DNA from: Protopterus annectens
Taxonomy: Eukaryota > Chordata > Ceratodontiformes > Protopteridae
DNA: 64,000 bases
Direction: 5' to 3'
Assembly (NCBI RefSeq): GCF_019279795.1
Contig: NC_056737.1
Location: forward strand, 1,192,833,172 to 1,192,897,171
Positions 24,442 to 34,470 of the stretch are shown here, piece after piece. The notes beneath the pieces were generated by a model, which had not been told where the DNA came from, did no database searches, and saw only the letters and a list, made by a program, of their open reading frames with translations. The first letter of the stretch is position 1; each line of letters opens with the position of its first letter. The position numbers and the translations under genes are program-made.

Positions 24442-24649
24442 TTATTTTTATATGACGTAAAGATATATGTTTTAACTGCTTTTATTGTCATTTCCATTAA
24501 TGAGTAGTGTATGTTTAGCCTTGCATGTTCTCTGTTTGCTGTTGGATTTTTTTATATACAAGTTTTGGAGAGGAGCATTTATTGCACTGCTTGTAGCAGT
24601 TGGTTTTGAGATTCATAACACTGTATGTTTTATTTTTCAAGAGGGAGGC

Positions 24650-24914
24650 TGTAGATCAGAGTGGACTTGCTGTGTACCGTATATTTAAGAAGCATGTCAA
24701 AGATGTAACGTGTATGTATAAATGCCAAGCATGTGCCATTCCTAGTGCCAATTTTAGTGCACAGCCAGAGAGTAAGCATGTATGATTCCAACAGTTAGTC
24801 TGTATATACGTTGCTTAAGTTAAAGTCAATTAACTTCTGTTGTGATGTTTGTATAAAATAGACTAACAGAACCCACGAAGACTCTTCTATTGTGTCCAAA
24901 GTAGGAGAGTGACA
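24650..24914 (+). repeat. 3' LTR of the Ty3/Gypsy fossil
   Basis: It begins TGTAGATCAG and ends GAGTGACA, the usual TG...CA form. A purine-rich tract AAGAGGGAGG (24639-24648) lies just upstream, as expected for the plus-strand primer. It is followed by GATAT and the rest of the CR1 linker. Confidence 0.9.
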
Positions 24915-25478
24915 GATATCACACGCACTGACCCTTCAGAGATAACAAACCTGCTAGCAGATAGGTTTGGTGAAAATTTCATTCCTTTATCCCCTCCAAA
25001 CTTATAACAAACATTACCCCAAACATCCCCGCAACTGACATATCTGAAGAGCAGGTAATTTAATCATTGTCCAAGGCTAAAAATACAGCCTCTATGAGAC
25101 CATATGGATCCCAGACTGTCTTCTAAACAGGCTAAAACATAAACTAGCATCACCACTAAGTACCCTTTTCAATCATAACTTGTTCCTGCAGAATGGAAAA
25201 TAGTTATTCCCCTCCACAAATGTGACCTAGCTACAGGCTCAGGGAATTACAGACCCATATGCCTGACCAGCCTCATCTGTAAGGCCATGGAACACATCAT
25301 TATGGACTTCATAAATAAAGATATAGGCTACCTCCAAACCCTGGATCCAATCCAATTTGGCTTTGTCAAAGGCTGATCCTGCCTGTTAAATCTGGTGGAT
25401 TTCTTCAAAGATGTGACCAGGGCCAATGATGAGGGCAAATCCTTGCACATGGCATACCTTCACTTGGCAAAGGCTTTT
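24915..25478 (+). pseudogene. CR1 ORF2, linker and RT start (middle piece)
   Basis: It resumes the CR1 linker with NLLADRFGENFIPLSPP and goes on to AEWKIVIPLHKCD, GNYRPICLTSLICKAMEHI, DPIQFGFVKG and the block ending HLAKAF. These match the intact-looking copy at 53920-57105. Frames are broken in several places. It stops at the duplicated CAAAGGCTTTT where the L1 is inserted. Confidence 0.85.
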
Positions 25479-25930
25479 TTTTTCTTTAAAAAATTTTATT
25501 ATTTTCCAAGTATAGTGATAGTTAGAATTAGTTAGTTAGAAATAGTTAGAATTACATTCATCTGTCTAGATAAGATATTATAACATTCTATATACAATAT
25601 TTCCAAATGGCCTGATCAAGAAAAAAATAAGATAATAGAGAGGAAAAAAAATCTGTGAAGATATTTAGGTTACATATTAAGAGTCAATGTTCATTTATAA
25701 TGTCTGAATAGTTTTTTTCCCAAGGACTGTTAATCCATGTTTTAGAAGTGATTCTCAGCTCATTGACTTTAATTTCCAGTAGTGCTGCTTCTTCCAACAA
25801 TTTCAGGAATTCTTCAATAGTGGCTTCATGTAATGATGTCCATTTTCTTGTTACACATTTCCTTGCTACTGTAAGTATGGTCCAAAGAAAATATAAATAT
25901 TTTTATTTATTTCTGTGTTATCCTTAACAT

Positions 25931-26578
25931 TCAAAAAATTAGATATTTAGTTAGTACAAAGGAAACTGTAAAAATAGCTTGAAGAAATTTAGTGATTTCT
26001 TCCCAAATGCTTTTGATGTTAATACATTCATATAGAATATATATCCAGCCTGCTTTGCATCTTAATGAACATCTCCAGCAAGTAATATCATTAGATGAGT
26101 TGATTTTGGCTAATTTGTCATGAGTAATAAATGCTCTATGCAGAAATTTCCAGGTGTATATCTTCCATACTTGTAGTTTAGATGTTAATTTAATAGAATA
26201 CAAAAGATTGGTTTTACTTTCAATTGATTCATTTGTTGAATGTCCTTTTGTGATGAATTTCCAAAAATTTTGATTGGGTTTAGTTTTGTAATTCATTAAG
26301 ATTTTATATATTTTTGATGTTTGATTTGTCCAATTGTAATTATTATATATAATTTCAAATATATAATTTATAAGTTTAGGACTAGTTTTAAAAGAAGAAC
26401 TATTAATTATTCTGCATAGACCTTGTGCGTGTGATAATATGCTTTGTATTGGAGCACTAACCAATCTGTGTCTGAGATATATATATTTTGTAACTGTTGA
26501 TTGTCTAGATTGTGAAGAAAGGGAACTGCATTGGATATGTAAGTTTCTTGCTGATAGGAAACCAGGTTTAAATAACAA
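25931..26578 (-). pseudogene. L1 ORF2 C-terminal region
   Basis: A 215-codon open frame with the L1-type C-terminal zinc-knuckle region: WKFLHRAFITHDKLAKI, then CWRCSLRCKAGWIYILYEC, then IWEEITKFLQAIF near its end. In L1 ORF2p this segment binds nucleic acid and helps retrotransposition. The frame is open but has no RT domain before it, because a PLE lies next to it at about 26640. It is a remnant. Confidence 0.75.
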
Positions 26579-26682
26579 GGTTTCTTTAAAACCTGTTTTT
26601 AGATCCAGGGATTTGCATAGATGATTCCTGAAGTCTGCTGATTGGTTTGTTTGTATTTTAAATGATGAGCAGTTGTGATGCG

Positions 26683-26735
26683 TAAATTAGTCTGAAGAAG
26701 AGCTGTGAGTTTGAAAGTGCTTACTGTCTGTTTTC
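26683..26735 (+). ncRNA. hammerhead-like motif at the PLE 5' end
   Basis: CTGAAGA (position 7 is variable in hammerheads), stem II A-G-AGC/GTT-T, GAAA, then AGTGCT as stem III and ACTG pairing with TTAGT as stem I. The layout, including a bulged G in stem II, matches the 24389-24441 motif despite different stem bases. Confidence 0.55.
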
Positions 26736-26870
26736 TGGAAATAAAAAGTGGATTTTTAAGCCGTGGCTGCTGTGAATTTTTCATTCTGTTGATGCTATTT
26801 TATTACTTTGGGAAGTTCCAGCTTTGTCTTGTAAGGAGGTCATTTTTACATTTACCTTGGATTTACATTT

Positions 26871-28410
26871 GTGTCCTCCTTGAGATCCATGGCGTTAATG
26901 TCTGTTAATTCTACTGCAGGAGAATCTATGGATGGAGTAACTCAACATACAGACTGTAAGAATGATCGGATTCATAAATTGCTGTTCTCACAAGGAAGTA
27001 ATCCTTTATTGACTGCCATATCATATGAAAAATGTAATGGTGAGTTTTGTCTTGTTGATTTAAGAATACCATCTCAAATACAGATTAAAAATCTGGAAAA
27101 TGACCTTTATAAATTGAAATGTTTATATTGGCAAAGGCTCCATATGGAGCATCATCAAGTCATTCCTAGAGGTCTGAGAATTTTGCTTATGCCCACTTAT
27201 GGGAATCATTATGAAGGGCTTATGCTGAGATGGCAGTAATTGAATCTTGACTACAGTTTTGGTTACATTAGACTCATAATTGATTTCTTTGAACCTGGTG
27301 AGAAAGAATTAGCGTCAGCCATAGATGCTAAAAAGCAGAGTTTGCTTGATAAATATGACTGTGAAGCCTGTTTAACAGCTTTTGATGAGGTCGCTAATTC
27401 CATTTCATCTTATGAAAACAGGCTTAGGAATCAGAAATTGAAAAAGTTACTTTGTGACAAGGAAGATTTTACTAAAGGGCAATTATTCACTTGGCCTCAT
27501 AGTTTTTTAAATGCTTTGAATGATGTAATATCAAGCAACAATAATCTGTTAAGCAGCAACAATATATCTAGTCCCTTTGTTGATCTGACAATTATTCCTC
27601 TAGTCACACGTGAGGAACCTCCGATGACATCAACTACATTGGTTCATGAGGGAGCTTCAAACAATATGCAGAGTGTACCTATTTCATCAGATGCAGCTTC
27701 TTCTTCCACACAACAAGTTGTTCGCAGGAAGGCTACATCAGATAAACAGGTTTTTGGGAACCTTCAGCTTCCTCTGCTGGTAAAAAAATATGACAAAGAG
27801 AATTCAGCAGAGGAAGGAACTAGAGCAGAGGGAGAAAGAGAGGATGACAATCATATGATGATCATATGTCATGGAATCTCAAACAGATGTGGAAGAAGAC
27901 AGAGTGTCCTTAATCGTCAACCTCTATGATAAGGTATTGTCACAAGCACAGGTTCTCTGCTTGAAAAGGGACTTAATTTTATACCTACTGAACAGTCTGA
28001 TTTTTCGGACATTTCTTTGGGTTTAAGATTATTTGCCCGAAATGTCTCACAAGTTATGCTTTGCAAACAGTTCTTCTAATGAGCATGCTTATGTTTTAAA
28101 AAAAAAACAGTGTATATCAACCCACCATTGATTCTGTAGTTGATGTGTTTGTCAGGAAATGTGAGGATGAATTGTTTACTGGTTTTTCAGACACTCAGGA
28201 TAGAATGTTGAAGGTGAAAGGACATGACTTTCATAATTTAACAAAGGAAGAGCGGTCTGCTTTGACAGCACTTGAGTCAGATGATTCTTTGGTCATAACG
28301 AATGCTGACAAAGATGGAGCCACCATTTTAATGAATTGTGATTTTTATATAGAGTCTATACATAATATGCTTTCTGATTCAAGTATTTATGATAAGGTTG
28401 ACCAGGATTT
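26871..28410 (+). pseudogene. PLE N-terminal region
   Basis: Open frames at 26871-27239, 27240-27929 and 28145-28410 cover the PLE part before the RT. Near 27960-28060 another frame reads LEKGLNFIPTEQSDFSD. This resembles the KGL-F-PT block that precedes the RT in PLEs. The last piece holds FTGFSDTQDRMLKVKG, SALTALESDDSLVITNADKD and NMLSDSSIYDKV, and NADKG-like blocks are typical just before the RT core. Frame changes near 27240 and 27930-28145 make this part non-functional as it stands. Confidence 0.7.
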
Positions 28411-28419
28411 TATATGGGA

Positions 28420-28800
28420 TGTGCAATGTTCTGTTTTTTTCACCATACTTGATTGTATAGATAATTTTTGTATTACTGAGCAATTAGCTGATTATTTCAA
28501 TGTGGAACGTCCAGTGATACATATTGTCTACTTGCAACGCTCTAATTCTGTTAAGTTTATTGCCAAAACTAAAAATCATTTGCTTCAGCGAAGTAAATTG
28601 TTCATCTACGTCTTTCCGTGTATTTACCATACTATTTTTAATGTTAAATTCAAATGGCATATGCAAAAATTTATCGGCATTGAAATTGTCCAAATTGTCA
28701 TTATTTCCCATAGGGGAACATTGAAAAACAGTACCTTTTTGTTTATTATTGGCATTAGCGTTCATTTTTTTCTGGCGCTGTATAGGTCCGTACACTTAAT
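28420..28800 (-). other. inverted ORF-bearing segment inside the PLE
   Basis: PLE coding stops after IYDKVDQD (about 28410) and resumes at RIDSYLEEYLLDNR (about 28822). The intervening stretch of about 380 bp does not read as PLE on the plus strand but is open for 103 codons on the minus strand (28484-28795), with MGNNDNLDNFNADKF and DEQFTSLKQMIFSFGNKLNR. The latter looks helical. It may be an inverted piece of a related PLE N-terminus or an unrelated insertion. I do not recognise the family. Confidence 0.45.
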
Positions 28801-28803
28801 CAA

Positions 28804-30594
28804 GTGAATATAGCATATAGCAGAATAGATTCTTACTTAGAAGAATATTTGCTTGATAATAGAATAGATGAGGACTTGTATAAATTTCTTAAGGTAGATT
28901 TTTCCATATTGGCAACTATTAAAGGAATCCCTAAGATTCACAAAAATTTGTTGGACCCCCCATTCAGACCCATAATATCTGGAAGTGATAGTAAGGTCTT
29001 TCCTTTTGGCAAATTTATTGACTTCAAACTGAAACATATGTATAGTATTGTTGGACATATTATCAAAGACTCCTGGGAATTCTTGGGAATATTCAAACAA
29101 GAATTGTGGAACCCTGATTTGATTTTTGTCACTACTGACATTCAGGATCTTTTCTCCTGTATTCCCAAGAATGATGGACTGGATAAATTTATTAACAGTA
29201 TACACAAATATAGTGGATTACATAAGGATGATGTCTCCTTGCTTACAGCATTCATGCACATAGTATTAGACTTCAACTACATCTATTATGAAGGTGAATA
29301 CTATAGACAAACAACAGGTGTGGCCATGGGGGCAGCATGTGCCCCCATGTATGCCAACTTAGTATTGCTAGACTGGGAGGAGGAATTTGTACTCAATTCC
29401 AATTGGATGCAGTATATTAAAACATATGTCCATTACCTGGATGATATTTTCATCCTTTGGAAAGGTGAAACAGTAGAGTTGACTAACTTCATGTATTATA
29501 TAAACCATACAACTGACTATCTTAGGTTTACACACCAGGTGGACATAAAGGGAATTAACTATCTTGATGTTTATATATACAATGATGGCAAATCCTTCCA
29601 GTTTAGAATACATAGAAAAGACACATATAGTAATGGATACCTTCATTTTGATAGTGCTCATTCTTACCATACTAAACGTGGCATAGTAAAAGGACAATGC
29701 ATAAGAGCAGCGAGGATGACAACAACAAGGGAAGCAATGTTAAGTGAACTCAATTTTATTAGTGGGTTATTTGAGGAGAAGGGGTACCCCATAGATATGA
29801 TCAATGATATAACAACATATGTAGTAAATGAATGGGGTCGGAAATATCCCCCTTTATTAGGTGTAGGCTTAAGCAATACTAATGAGACAAGCAAAAATAA
29901 AAATACTAATATAACCAAGGGTGAGATGGATGATAAATATAACAAAGCTCGTATATTGAAATATGGCAAATATAGTAATGAGGTGAAGGATATCATCAAC
30001 ACCAATTGGAATATATTAACAAGTGATGGTATAATAAAGGACAAGATACCCAGTAGACTACATTATGTGTACAAAACAGGCAATAATATAAAGAGAATAA
30101 TAGAGTTAAAATATAATTCCATGAAGAGCAGTAATAGCAATAAGATAGGTACTAAAAAATGTGGTAACTGCAATTATTGCAGTTATATTTATGAAGAGAA
30201 GTCTATTATTTTGAAAAATAATATTAAAAGTAAAGTTAAGTTTTGTCATGGAAATTGCCAGAGTCAACATCTTATTTATTTAGCCCTATGCAATACATGT
30301 TTGAATTATTACGTAGGGAAAACGGATAGATACTTGAAAAATAGAATCTATGACCATTTATATTGCATTAGAGAATTAGATACTAATAATGCACTATCTA
30401 AGCACCTAATGAACAACCAAGGCTGTACAGGTTTTAAATTTGCCATACTAGAAGTAGTGAGACCCAATCCCAGAGGAGGAAACATTAAGGCAATAGTGGG
30501 TGATAAGGAAGTGAGATGGCAGATACGACTAAATTCAGCTATACCACCTGGACTTAATGAAATGATCCCCACTAAACCCTTAGTGAGGGTATAA
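28804..30594 (+). CDS. PLE reverse transcriptase with GIY-YIG endonuclease
   Basis: A 596-codon open frame without breaks. RT blocks are GIPKIHK and FRPIISGSDSKVFPFGKFID (residues 41-74), motif A VTTDIQDLFSCIP (109-121), motif B TTGVAMGAACAPMYAN (170-185), motif C with catalytic YLDD (211-214) and INYLDVYIY (251-259). A Cys-rich linker KKCGNCNYCSYI lies near residue 450. From about 488 a GIY-YIG nuclease reads HLIYLALCNTC and NYYVGKTDRYLKNRIYDH. This places it among endonuclease-bearing PLEs (Penelope/Poseidon/Neptune side); the exact clade is not assigned. The protein copies PLE RNA at nicked DNA. The first codon is not a true start, because the RT begins upstream and is interrupted by the inverted segment. 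Confidence 0.9.
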   Translation: MNIAYSRIDSYLEEYLLDNRIDEDLYKFLKVDFSILATIKGIPKIHKNLLDPPFRPIISGSDSKVFPFGKFIDFKLKHMYSIVGHIIKDSWEFLGIFKQELWNPDLIFVTTDIQDLFSCIPKNDGLDKFINSIHKYSGLHKDDVSLLTAFMHIVLDFNYIYYEGEYYRQTTGVAMGAACAPMYANLVLLDWEEEFVLNSNWMQYIKTYVHYLDDIFILWKGETVELTNFMYYINHTTDYLRFTHQVDIKGINYLDVYIYNDGKSFQFRIHRKDTYSNGYLHFDSAHSYHTKRGIVKGQCIRAARMTTTREAMLSELNFISGLFEEKGYPIDMINDITTYVVNEWGRKYPPLLGVGLSNTNETSKNKNTNITKGEMDDKYNKARILKYGKYSNEVKDIINTNWNILTSDGIIKDKIPSRLHYVYKTGNNIKRIIELKYNSMKSSNSNKIGTKKCGNCNYCSYIYEEKSIILKNNIKSKVKFCHGNCQSQHLIYLALCNTCLNYYVGKTDRYLKNRIYDHLYCIRELDTNNALSKHLMNNQGCTGFKFAILEVVRPNPRGGNIKAIVGDKEVRWQIRLNSAIPPGLNEMIPTKPLVRV

Positions 30595-31160
30595 TCCAAT
30601 ATAATTGATAAATTCTAGGCAAAATGTTGTTTTGCCTACACTTATATTGGATATATTCCTGCTTCAGTAGTTGTTCATATTTTATATCTTATAGTTAATA
30701 ATACTGTCTAAATCAATATAGAATTATCAATACTTTCAAAAAATAGGATACATTATTGTATAATACTATTTAAGTATGGGAATGTGTTTCATTGTTTTAA
30801 TCAATGTAGTTTACACAATATATAATATTTTAGATAAGAAAATCCATTACAATACCATAAATTTATTACATAAAGGGAATAACACCAGGTATAATTGTTT
30901 AACAATTGTCAGACATATAGATGTATAAAATTGGATAGGATTGTTTTACTAATAAAAGACAATTTTGGTATATTGTAGTACCTAACATACATTTTATAAT
31001 TGTCATTGATTTTGATATAGTTTAATAGATATATTAGGTTGTATAAGATAATTTTTAAAGTATTTTTAAAGCATTTATTTGTGTTAATGAATGAGATTAA
31101 TTGAATAATTGTGCTTTAAGGCGGGATTTTTATGTATTTAAGGGTGAGTGATTATTGTGA

Positions 31161-31210
31161 GTATGTTCTGAAGAAGTCTGTATACATGGATGAAAGCGCT
31201 TAACTTGAAA
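31161..31210 (+). ncRNA. hammerhead-like motif at the PLE 3' end
   Basis: CTGAAGA at 31168-31174, stem II AGTC/GAT with the same bulged G, GAAA at 31192-31195, AGCGCT stem III, and AAC pairing with GTT as stem I. Compared with 24389-24441 the stem bases differ but the pairing is kept. Confidence 0.65.
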
Positions 31211-31289
31211 CTACTCTGTTTTATACTGTTCAAAAAATGCTGTGAACTGTGCTTGGATCCATTTCCTGGAGTTTTCTTGCTGCTTGGCT

Positions 31290-34200
31290 AGCTGATTTTG
31301 ATTATATCATTTATATGCAAGTATGATAATACATTCCACTTATTTCTGTTTATAATACATATGTGATCAAATTGAGTTTTGTTTATAAAACGGTAATAAA
31401 CCAAGTTTTTTCAGTACAGCTTTCAATGAAATATACTTTAAGGTATGGGTTTTCTTTTTTCCCCCTTCTACCAAGTGTGAGATCATAGCAACAGTTATTC
31501 ATTTTTGAGTATTTTTTTACTCACTATGAATTTGTATTATTAAAACATTTATTAGAGTAGTACTATTGTCTAGAATGATTTCTTCAATGGCAGAATTCAC
31601 CAACTTAAAGATTTTATTATTTTACAGTGCTTGCATCCATCTGGGAAATGCTATTCTCATTCTTTTGTCTAAGACCTTTTCCTCCTATGGGCTATGTGTG
31701 TTGTTAAACAATTGTTATTGTAACATCAATTTTATATTAGCATGCTTTTACAAAACATATGTTGTGTCTTTATTAATATCATATGAGTAAAATTCCTGAG
31801 TCATACCTAATGTCTGGCTGCTAATCTGAATTCAGACTACTAAGTGTTAACATGTTCAGTACATACTTCTTGTTTACAGAAGCATTTTCCTACTTTGACT
31901 ACTGAGTGTTAACATGTTCAGTACATACTTCTTGTTTACAGAAGTATTTTCCTACTTTGACTACTGAGTGTTAACATGTTCAGTACATGTTTCTTGTTTA
32001 CAGAAGTATTTTCCTACTTTGACTACTGAGTGTTAACATGTTCAGTACATACTTCTTGTTTACAGAAGTATTTTCCTACTTAGACTACTGAGTGTTAACA
32101 TGTTCAATACATACTTCTTGGTTACAGAAGTATTTTCCTACTTAGACTACTGAGTATTAACATGTTCAGTACATACTTCTTGTTTACAGAAGTATTTTCC
32201 TACTTTGACTACTGAATATTAACATGTTCAGTACATACTTCTTATTTACAGAAATATTTCCTACTTTGACTACTGAGTGTTAACAAGTTCAGCACATACT
32301 TCTTGTTTACACAAGTATTTTCCTACTTTGACTACTGAGTGTTAACATGTTCAGTACATACTTCTTGCTTACACAAGTATTTTCCTACTTTGACTACTAA
32401 GTGTTAACATGCTCAGTACATACTTCTTGTTTACACAAGTATTTTCCTACTTTGACTACTGAGTGTTAACATGTTCAGTACATACTTCTTGTTTACACAA
32501 GTATTTTCTTACTTTTCCCCCTTAATTAAAAAGTCCATTTAGATATGTGTGTTTTACAAGTCATGAAAGGCTCATTAATATTGTTGCTAGATTAAAATTA
32601 GATACTTTATGGACTTGTGCTATGTAAATTCCTTCTTATATCATCCTTATTTCCCAATTAATTTGATTAATAATGTAAGCAAAGTGCCTCTGTAAGTCCT
32701 TCACAATGTATGTTTCTGTTATATGATTTCTTTAATTTTTATTTTGTGGCATCCAGTATTTGTTGTTGCTTTTTGCTTACAATAAATTCATGTTTAATGC
32801 AAGTAATTATCGTTTCCTCATCGGGTTTGTTAACATATGTGTTTAATTACTTTTACCTATAGGGGTTCATGAATTAGTAGGCTTCCTGTACATCTGATTT
32901 TTGTTTAATAGAGATATATACCACCTTAGAAATCCCTACTCTATTGAAAAAAATGAGGCAAAGAAAGGATTGCATGACTGTGTAAGTAGACGTTTCTTAC
33001 ACTTGAGTGTAACGGTCTTTACTTTCCTTACAGTGCTATTTTCATTCATATCCCCATTAAACTGTGTGTTAGTAGTCTCCCATATCCTAGAACAACTAAT
33101 TTTAAATTATGGGGTACTCATAGCTCATGCTTCTATCTCCTGACTTACTTCACTCCTTCTTGCAAGCCATGTGCTCCGTACCAGACAAACCTGTGAGAAT
33201 ATTAGTGGGAGTGCCCCTTCTTTCCTACCTACAAGTGAATCAGTGTCCGTATAAACATGTGAACACTCCCTTACAAAAGTCATCAAAGCATAGATTAAAC
33301 AAGCCTCACAGTGTCTACCATTTAAAAAAAATGTTTTTTGAGCAGATAAGCCATGGGTCCCTATTAACTCAGGAATCTGTGTAACAATCCACTGTTACCA
33401 AGTAAAACTGTTTCTATAGGAGACCTTTGTGTAATGCTGTTCCCACTTCATAATATAAACTTTAAACATACAGAGTCACCATGGGAACACAGTCAAGTAC
33501 AAGTGTCTCTTGCACAATACAAGAAAGAGAATTTTACATTAGCCACTGATTTTCTAAAATATGACTAATAATGCTTTGTTGTTACTTTTACTATCTGTTC
33601 ATCTAATTGTGTTTGAAGGTGGCATGTACCACCTTAACAAACCCTTCAAATACTGAGAAAGTGAGAAAAAGAAAGGAAGAAATGCGTAAGTGTGTTAATA
33701 CGCATTTCTTATATTTATCTGTATTACATTAAATTTCCTCTACTGGCTGGTGTCTTATTTGCTGGCTTGTCTTAATTAGAAAGACATGAGCTTAACAGTT
33801 TTCTGTTTAATAAGATAGTTCAGGTGTTACATAGGTTGTTCGTGACGTACGCCTCATCCCAATATGAGCACTATACTTCCTGAAATGCTATTTCATCAGC
33901 AGTAGAATATTTTGAATGAATGTGTGTGTGAAGTGCTCTTTACTTTTTAACTGATGAGTAAGTAACATTCATGCATGCTCACGAATAATCACACTAGTAA
34001 AGTTGCCAATGTATCACTGAATCATTCAACGTTTTACTGAACACACATTTTTTTTTTTAAATGGAGTTTTAACCAATTCATATGCATTTAGTATGCCAAT
34101 ATTTCAAGCAAAGTCACATTCAAAGGAAACCTTCTACATTATAATATTGTATTTGGTCAGGCATAAAGATCAACCAGGGTTATTATATAAATGAATGCTG

Positions 34201-34440
34201 TTTCACATTTATGTGTTCTACATGTTATGAGAGGATTTGTATTATAGCAGATAATGCTTTCTGTGTGCTGCTTGTCATTAATTTAATGTTATATTAATTA
34301 ACTAACATTTTTCTTAAAGTAGCATAACCTTATTTCATTTAGCATAAATAGAATTGTTCTATATTAAATGTTCATTTAAAAGAATCAGTGGAAAGAAAAA
34401 ATAAAGAATTCTGAAGTGTATTATAGACAATAAAAATAAG
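31290..34440. other. AT-rich region with a 62-bp array and a diverged duplication
   Basis: No gene is recognised. It contains the tandem array 31827-32520. It also holds two related segments near 32905-33030 and 33605-33730 that share ACCACCTTA, GAGAAAG/GAGGCAAAGAAAG and TTTCTTA blocks, and a long region without repeats. It lies between the PLE end and the L1 ORF1, so it replaces the missing L1 ORF2. Its origin is unknown. Confidence 0.5.
31827..32520. repeat. 62-bp tandem array
   Basis: About 11 copies of a 62-bp unit containing GTTAACATGTTCAGTACATA and CTTGTTTACAGAAGTATTTT. The units are 90 percent or more alike by eye, with a CAGAAG to CACAAG variant in the last copies. Confidence 0.95.
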
Positions 34441-34470
34441 GTAAAAATTTTGTTTGCCTGGATATGAAGA

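Larger units (their letters stand above)
22296..24527 (-). mobile_element. Penelope-like element with long inverted terminal arms
   Basis: The central 1 kb on the minus strand encodes a PLE. An RT motif B-like MGTSCANRYANAVMADWEE and a thumb block LDVKVKKDMGRTSSEMYRKP (23345-23900) are followed by a Cys-rich linker CRHCNYCSFI (about 23045) and a GIY-YIG endonuclease with IVYLASYQICSKCYVGKTDR (about 22890-22950). The 3' part of about 600 bp is present twice in opposite orientations: 22296-22905 (minus) and about 23915-24527 (plus). Inverted partial copies at the 5' end are a known PLE habit. Both arms carry a hammerhead motif. The RT start is missing and several stops exist. It is inserted in the LTR fossil. 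Confidence 0.85.
14930..24914 (+). mobile_element. Ty3/Gypsy LTR retrotransposon fossil
   Basis: A complete-looking but broken Ty3/Gypsy element inserted in a CR1 copy. Its parts are the 5' LTR (14930-15202), primer binding site (15203-15220), a leader with a 61-bp minisatellite (15484-16600), gag (about 18150-18830), protease (about 19000-19150), reverse transcriptase (about 19480-20100), RNase H (about 20120-20500), integrase (about 20940-21680) and 3' LTR (24650-24914). The flanks GGTAT and GATAT are a 5-bp target duplication with one change. The LTRs differ at roughly one site in seven by eye, so the insertion is old. The coding region has many breaks, ten or more, and cannot act. A MITE (17294-17920) and a PLE (about 22296-24527) later inserted into it. 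The lineage within Gypsy is not assigned with confidence. Confidence 0.9.
26640..31290 (+). mobile_element. Penelope-like element with RT and GIY-YIG endonuclease
   Basis: A plus-strand PLE about 4.6 kb long. Its ends share a terminal block: hammerhead-like motifs at 26683-26735 and 31161-31210, each followed by GTGCTTACTGT / GCGCTTAAC and a CTGTGAA stretch, as expected for PLE pseudo-LTRs. Coding runs from an N-terminal region (26871-28410) to a long intact RT-endonuclease ORF (28804-30594). An inverted 380-bp segment separates the two (about 28420-28800). The N-terminal region has a few frame breaks. The element sits inside the L1, so it is younger than that insertion. The boundaries are approximate. 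Confidence 0.85.

Noticed and set aside
31827-32520. CRISPR-like direct repeats
   Set aside because: Units are contiguous with no unique spacers, the setting is eukaryotic and no cas genes are present. The same applies to the other arrays.
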